Below are positions 1 to 3,005 of a stretch of DNA of 6,982 bases, in pieces. This DNA is from DATGQT01 sp033720695. GTDB taxonomy: Bacteria > Bacteroidota > Rhodothermia > Rhodothermales > Rubricoccaceae. The notes under the pieces are model-generated. The model ran no database searches and had not been told where the DNA came from. It saw only the letters and a list, made by a program, of their open reading frames with translations. Location: the NCBI GenBank assembly GCA_033720695.1, contig JAWWCA010000190.1:1-6982 (forward strand), in the 5' to 3' direction. A program made the translations under genes and the position numbers. How positions within the stretch are numbered: the stretch's first letter is position 1; every line of letters begins with the position of its first letter.

Positions 1-47
1 GCCGCCGTCCGCCGGCCCCCTCCCAGCCGCGTCCTCCCGCCCCGGGC

Positions 48-1283
48 CTAGGTCACCGGGCCCGCCGCCTCGGGCGCGTAGCGGAGGTGAGCGCCCGTTC
101 GCAGCCCCTCCTCGACGGCCTCGAACGCGCGCGCGATCCCGTCCGCGGTGTTCCAGACGAAGGGGGCGAGGCGGAGGACCTCGTTGCGCCGGCTGTCGGT
201 GTAGACGCCGCGTGTCTTCAGCCACTCGCTGAGTCGGGTCGCTTCGGGGACGGCCAGCACCACCATGACCCCCCGCCGCTCGGCGGCGCGCGGCGACCGC
301 AGCGCGAGCCCGAGCCGGTCGGCGTGCGCGATCGCGAGCCCCGTCTTTTCGATGGCATCGGCGCGCACGGCGTCGAGGCCGGCGTCGAGGAGGACGCGGA
401 GGCCCTCGACGGCGTGGTAGAGCGAGGCCACGGCCGTGGTCCCGGCGAGGAAGCGGCGCCGCACGTCGGGGTGCGGACGCGGTTCGGGTCGGAAGCCGAA
501 GGGGTCGGCATCGGCGAACCAGCCGGCGAGGCGGGGAGTGAGGGCGAGGCCGGCTCGGACGTAGAGGTACGCGTTGCCGGTGGATCCGCACGCCTCCTTG
601 AGCAACCCCCCGAAGTAGACGTCGGCCCCCAGCCCTTCGACGTCGAGGGGCACCGAGCCGGTGGCGTGGTAGCCGTCGATGGCGAAGAGGGCGCCGTGGC
701 GGTGCGCCCGCTCGGCGATGGCCTGGAGCGCCTCGTCCGTCAGCTTCTCGCCCGTGGCGAAGCCCACGTGGCTGAGGAAGACCCAGGCCGTCTCGTCCCC
801 GACGGCGTCGAGGACGGCGTCCACGTCCACGAAGCCATCGGGCCCGAGGGGGACGGATCGCGGGACGAGCCCCTGGAGGTCGGCCCACTGCCGGATGGAG
901 TGCTGAACCGACGGGAACTCGCCGTCCGTGAACACCACCTCGCGAGGGCCGCCCGCGAACGGCTCCGGGCAGGAGAGGAGGGCCTGCACCGTCCAGTGCA
1001 CGTTCGGCTGCATGATGCACGTCCCCGCTCGCGCGCCCAGCATCGGCGCGAGGAAGGCGTCGCCGAGGTACTCGGGGAGGGACCACCAGCCGACGGGCTC
1101 GTCGGAGCCGGGCCGCCAGTGGTTGGGCACCTCGTTCCAGGCGTCCACCCCGCGCGTGCGCCAGTCCTCGACGAACCGGTCCATGAGGGCGGGGACCGTC
1201 TTCGGCATCAGGCCGTGCGTGAACGCCCGAAGCTCAACGGCCGGGGGATCGGGGACGAAGAAGCGGTCGCGGAGGTCGAGCAT
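48..1283 (-). CDS. PLP-dependent class V aminotransferase / kynureninase-like enzyme
   Basis: A 411-residue cytoplasmic protein of the fold-type I PLP enzymes, class V aminotransferase/kynureninase group. Visible core: SHVGFATGEKL (171-181), then AIDGYHATGSVPLDV (201-215) with D203 expected to contact the PLP pyridine nitrogen and H206 in the following DxxH, then YFGGLLKEACGSTGNAYLYV (223-242) with K229 as the likely Schiff-base lysine. Near the C-terminus NEVLRLAPFVWNT (367-379) resembles the kynureninase segment whose arginine binds the substrate carboxylate. Length fits the family (about 400). No signal peptide or membrane segment. I chose the ATG at 1283 because the family-like sequence begins there; an in-frame ATG at 1319 would add a low-complexity proline-rich 12-residue N-terminus. 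It follows rpmA on the same strand after a 143-base gap with a hairpin, so it is probably transcribed separately. Substrate is not determinable: kynurenine is possible, but no other tryptophan-degradation gene is present, so a desulfurase-like or other class V role remains open. Family call firm, exact reaction not. Confidence 0.88.
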   Translation of the reverse strand: MLDLRDRFFVPDPPAVELRAFTHGLMPKTVPALMDRFVEDWRTRGVDAWNEVPNHWRPGSDEPVGWWSLPEYLGDAFLAPMLGARAGTCIMQPNVHWTVQALLSCPEPFAGGPREVVFTDGEFPSVQHSIRQWADLQGLVPRSVPLGPDGFVDVDAVLDAVGDETAWVFLSHVGFATGEKLTDEALQAIAERAHRHGALFAIDGYHATGSVPLDVEGLGADVYFGGLLKEACGSTGNAYLYVRAGLALTPRLAGWFADADPFGFRPEPRPHPDVRRRFLAGTTAVASLYHAVEGLRVLLDAGLDAVRADAIEKTGLAIAHADRLGLALRSPRAAERRGVMVVLAVPEATRLSEWLKTRGVYTDSRRNEVLRLAPFVWNTADGIARAFEAVEEGLRTGAHLRYAPEAAGPVT

Positions 1284-1295
1284 GAGAGCAGGAGA

Positions 1296-1316
1296 GGGAG
1301 GGAGGGGAGGATAGGG
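1296..1316 (+). other. G-quadruplex-forming motif in the leader of the class V enzyme gene
   Basis: Four G-runs lie on the plus strand, at 1296-1298, 1300-1302, 1304-1307 and 1314-1316, separated by A, A and AGGATA. This meets the usual G3+N1-7 pattern. Because the downstream gene is on the minus strand, the G-rich strand is the template and the mRNA leader is a polypyrimidine tract ending at the start codon at 1283. A structural or regulatory role is inference only; in GC-rich DNA such motifs also arise by chance. Confidence 0.45.
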
Positions 1317-1353
1317 CATCCCCCCCTTATGCTCGCCTGCGTGCGCGCTCGTT

Positions 1354-1375
1354 CCCAACAGAACCCCAACAGAAC
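1354..1375. repeat. Perfect 11-bp tandem direct repeat (2 copies)
   Basis: Two head-to-tail copies of CCCAACAGAAC (1354-1364 and 1365-1375); on the minus strand they read GTTCTGTTGGG. They sit 71 bases upstream of the start codon at 1283 and about 50 bases beyond the rpmA stop. The period is close to one helical turn, as in paired transcription-factor half-sites. Each copy has TTG on the minus strand, but no TAnnTTTG element lies at the right distance, so I do not call a promoter. Confidence 0.5.
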
Positions 1376-1383
1376 GCGGGCCC

Positions 1384-1426
1384 CCGCCCGGTGGCAGGAG
1401 CCCGCTCGCTCCGAGGGGCCGGGCGG
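1384..1426 (-). terminator. Nested hairpin immediately after rpmA, candidate terminator
   Basis: Directly abutting the rpmA stop codon is an outer 8-bp inverted repeat, CCGCCCGG at 1384-1391 paired with CCGGGCGG at 1419-1426. Inside it is a second perfect 5-bp hairpin, GGAGC at 1397-1401 with GCTCC at 1408-1412. Transcribed leftward this gives a strong G+C structure at the end of the L21-L27 unit. There is no clean run of U after it, only a GTTCTGTTGG stretch further on, so intrinsic termination is plausible but not certain; it may instead protect the 3' end. Confidence 0.5.
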
Positions 1427-1687
1427 TTACGCCTCGGCCGCGTCGATGTGGACGAACTTCCGGCCGCCCTTGACGGTCTGGAAGCGGACGCGGCCGGCGG
1501 CCTTCGCGAAGAGGGTGTCGTCGTTGCCGCGGCCCACGTTCGCGCCGGGGTGGAAGCGCGTGCCGCGCTGGCGGACGATGATCGAGCCGGCCGGGACGAC
1601 GGTGCCGCCGAAGGCCTTGACGCCGAGCATCTTCGGGTTCGAGTCGCGGCCGTTCTTGGACGAGCCTACGCCTTTCTTGTGTGCCAT
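1427..1687 (-). CDS. rpmA: 50S ribosomal protein L27 (bL27)
   Basis: An 86-residue protein with the full bL27 signature: N-terminus MAHKKGVGSSKNGRDSNPKM (1-20), LGVKAFGG (21-28), then GSIIVRQRGTRFHPG (34-48) and GRGNDDTLFAK (52-62). Length is normal for the family. bL27 sits in the large subunit with its flexible N-terminus reaching the peptidyl-transferase centre. The start has the MAHKKG form directly, without the cleavable N-terminal extension known in Firmicutes. It lies 29 bases downstream of rplU, same strand, the conserved bacterial rplU-rpmA order, and is almost certainly cotranscribed with it. No Shine-Dalgarno sequence precedes the ATG, as is usual in Bacteroidota. The identification is secure. 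Confidence 0.98.
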   Translation of the reverse strand: MAHKKGVGSSKNGRDSNPKMLGVKAFGGTVVPAGSIIVRQRGTRFHPGANVGRGNDDTLFAKAAGRVRFQTVKGGRKFVHIDAAEA

Positions 1688-1716
1688 GGGTCAGGGGGTC
1701 GGGGTCGGAGGGTCGG

Positions 1717-2070
1717 TTACGCGTCGGCCTCGGCCTTCTTCTTCGTCTTCTTCTTGCCACCGACGGAGACGTCCGCGATGGCGACCTGCGTGTAGGGCTG
1801 GCGGTGGCCGTTCTTGACGCGGTAGCCCTTGCGGCGCTTCTTCTTGAAGACGATGATCTTGTCGGCCTTGACGTGGTCGAGGACTTCGAGCGTGACGGAG
1901 GCGCCGTCCACGGTGGGAGCGCCCACCTTCACGTCACCGTCGCCGGAGACGAGGAGGACGCGGTCCACGGTGACGGTGTCGCCGACGGCGGCCTGGAGGC
2001 GGGGGACGTACAGCTTCCGGTCCTTCTCGGCCTTGAACTGCTTGCCGCCGATCTCTACGATAGCGTACAT
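1717..2070 (-). CDS. rplU: 50S ribosomal protein L21 (bL21) with lysine-rich C-terminal tail
   Basis: A 117-residue protein beginning MYAIVEIGGKQFKAEKDRKL (1-20), the standard bL21 start. It carries the C-terminal signature FKKKRRKGYRVKNGHRQPYT (75-94), which contacts 23S rRNA. The fold of about 103 residues is complete by roughly residue 103; the remaining 14 residues form an extra tail rich in lysine (GGKKKTKKKAEADA), longer than the typical E. coli-type protein. First gene of the rplU-rpmA unit, with 29 bases to rpmA. No Shine-Dalgarno sequence is seen. The leader contains a perfect 18-bp palindrome (2103-2120) downstream of a good TAnnTTTG element, which could serve expression control. 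The identification is secure; the role of the tail is unknown. Confidence 0.98.
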   Translation of the reverse strand: MYAIVEIGGKQFKAEKDRKLYVPRLQAAVGDTVTVDRVLLVSGDGDVKVGAPTVDGASVTLEVLDHVKADKIIVFKKKRRKGYRVKNGHRQPYTQVAIADVSVGGKKKTKKKAEADA

Positions 2071-2089
2071 GGGTGCGGTCTTGGGGTCC

Positions 2090-2099
2090 CCCGCGCGGG
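2090..2099. repeat. 10-bp palindrome in the rplU leader
   Basis: CCCGCGCGGG is self-complementary and lies 19 bases upstream of the rplU start, next to the larger palindrome at 2103-2120. Its G-run could also pair with CCCC just downstream in the leader, giving alternative folds. By itself it is short and GC-only, so chance occurrence is quite possible. Confidence 0.3.
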
Positions 2100-2102
2100 C
2101 GA

Positions 2103-2120
2103 GCCCCGACGCGTCGGGGC
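2103..2120. promoter_or_regulatory. Perfect 18-bp palindrome in the rplU 5' leader
   Basis: GCCCCGACGCGTCGGGGC is identical to its reverse complement over all 18 bases (9-bp arms, no spacer). It lies 32 bases upstream of the rplU ATG and downstream of the candidate -7 element at 2160-2167, so it should fall within the transcribed leader. As DNA it could bind a dimeric repressor; as RNA it would need to open a loop in its centre to form a hairpin. Ribosomal-protein operons are often autoregulated through leader structures, but no known L21 leader class is recognised here. Confidence 0.5.
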
Positions 2121-2159
2121 GGGCCTGCGGAGGAGCGCAAATGGGGAGTGCGGAGCCAG

Positions 2160-2167
2160 CAAAGCTA
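2160..2167 (-). promoter_or_regulatory. rplU: Candidate rplU promoter, -7 element
   Basis: On the minus strand this reads TAGCTTTG, an exact match to the Bacteroidota -7 consensus TAnnTTTG. It lies about 90 bases upstream of the rplU start. No TTG is found 17-23 bases further upstream, so the -33 half is missing or degenerate. A second TTTG occurs at 2138-2141 (minus) but lacks the leading TA. It sits in one of the few AT-containing patches of the divergent intergenic region. Confidence 0.4.
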
Positions 2168-2249
2168 AGGGCGCGCCCCCCAGGCCCGCCATCGCCGGGG
2201 CTTCAATTTTCAGTGCACAGCGTCCGCCGCGACGACTCGGGTAGATTCC

Positions 2250-2284
2250 ATCGCCCATCGCCCATCGCCCATCGCCCATCGCCC
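2250..2284 (+). repeat. Heptanucleotide tandem repeat, 5 perfect copies, abutting a start codon
   Basis: Five perfect copies of ATCGCCC begin at 2250, 2257, 2264, 2271 and 2278 and end immediately before the ATG at 2285, which itself looks like the start of a sixth unit (AT then G instead of C). The repeat occupies the whole ribosome-binding region of the FAHD1-like gene and contains no Shine-Dalgarno sequence. A weak -7-like TAGATTCC lies just upstream at 2242-2249. The unit is not a multiple of three, and copy number could change by slippage, altering the leader rather than the protein. Confidence 0.9.
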
Positions 2285-2950
2285 ATGATCGTCACCCTCC
2301 CCTCCGGCGAGGCCGTCCGCCCCGGCAAGCTCCTCTGCATCGGCCGCAACTACGCCGCGCACGTCCACGAGATGGGCGACGTGGCCGACCTCCCGGCCGA
2401 GCCCGTCGTCTTCCTCAAGCCCTCGACGGCCCTCGTCGCGAGCGGCGGCCGCGTCGTGCTGCCGCGCCAGTCAGAGGACGTGCACCACGAGCTGGAGCTG
2501 GTGGCGGTGATCGGGACGGGCGGGAAGCACATCGCGGAGTCCGACGCGCTCGACCACGTCGCCGCCTACGCCCTGGGCCTCGACCTCACGGCGCGCGACC
2601 TCCAGGCGCGGTCGAAGGCGAGCAAGGGGCCGTGGAGCGTGGCGAAGGGGTTCGACACGTTTGCACCCCTCGGCCCGCTCACGCCCGCCGGGCAGATCCC
2701 CGACCCCCAGGCGCTCACGCTGGAGCTGCGGGTGAACGGCGAGGTCCGGCAGCACGGGACGACCGACCACATGATCTTCCCCCTCGCCCGCCTCGTGGCC
2801 TACCTGTCGAGCGTGTTCACGCTGGAGCCGGGCGACCTCGTGTTCACCGGCACGCCCGAGGGCGTCGGCCCCGTCCACGCCGGCGACCGCCTGGCGGCGA
2901 CGGGGACCGGTCTGCACCCGCTCGCCGTCACCGCCGTGGCCGAGTCGTGA
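2285..2950 (+). CDS. Fumarylacetoacetate hydrolase family protein, FAHD1/acylpyruvase type
   Basis: A 221-residue cytoplasmic enzyme of the FAH superfamily, closest in pattern to FAHD1/YcgM proteins, which hydrolyse acylpyruvates and decarboxylate or tautomerise oxaloacetate with Mg2+ or Mn2+. Motifs in order: CIGRNYAAHVHEM (18-30) with the lid pair H26 and E29; VFLKPSTAL (42-50); HHELELVAVIG (67-77) with metal ligands E69 and E71; GLDLTARDLQ (98-107) with D100; WSVAKGFDTFAPLGP (117-131) with K121; and FTGTPEGVGPV (187-197). These residues fall at a constant offset of about two (four for the lid) from those I recall for human FAHD1, so the active site is intact. The ATG at 2285 gives the normal family N-terminus (MIVTLPSGE); the frame is open further upstream but only through the repeat and non-conserved sequence. 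Divergent from rplU; its stop codon overlaps the terminator hairpin. Substrate preference among acylpyruvates and oxaloacetate cannot be read from the sequence. Confidence 0.95.
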   Translation: MIVTLPSGEAVRPGKLLCIGRNYAAHVHEMGDVADLPAEPVVFLKPSTALVASGGRVVLPRQSEDVHHELELVAVIGTGGKHIAESDALDHVAAYALGLDLTARDLQARSKASKGPWSVAKGFDTFAPLGPLTPAGQIPDPQALTLELRVNGEVRQHGTTDHMIFPLARLVAYLSSVFTLEPGDLVFTGTPEGVGPVHAGDRLAATGTGLHPLAVTAVAES

Positions 2951-2986
2951 GGCGAGCGGCGAGGAGAACGTCCTCGCCGCTCGCCT
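2950..2986. terminator. Bidirectional hairpin terminator between convergent genes
   Basis: GGCGAGCGGCGAGGA at 2951-2965 is perfectly complementary to 2971-2985 across a five-base loop (GAACG). An outer A-T pair (2950/2986) makes 16 bp and uses the last base of the TGA stop codon of the FAHD1-like gene. It lies between two convergent stop codons (2950 and 3006) and could end transcription from both sides. On the plus strand it is followed by TGTCCGTCTTC, only weakly U-rich; the minus side has no T-run. An 8-bp palindrome, GGGCGCCC, follows at 2998-3005. Confidence 0.75.
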
Positions 2987-3005
2987 GTCCGTCTTCGGGG
3001 CGCCC

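Noticed and set aside
43..64. 6-bp inverted repeat (CGGGCC / GGCCCG) around the stop of the class V enzyme gene, considered as terminator
   Set aside because: Short, GC-only, overlaps coding sequence and has no U-tract; the remaining bases 1-42 show nothing I can support.
1284..1760. Upstream extension of the class V enzyme frame through rpmA
   Set aside because: The extra residues are an arginine-rich out-of-frame reading of the ribosomal genes; the enzyme homology begins at 1283.
87..1817. 576-codon open frame on the plus strand antisense to the class V enzyme, rpmA and rplU
   Set aside because: Its translation is low-complexity (Arg, Gly, Glu, Val, Asp), spans three recognised genes on the other strand and has no domain; typical of antisense frames in GC-rich DNA.
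2201..2249. Sigma-70-like promoter for the FAHD1-like gene using TTTTCA (2207) and TAGATT (2242)
   Set aside because: The spacing (about 29-31 bases) is far too long and no TTG lies at a suitable distance; only the weak -7-like element is mentioned.
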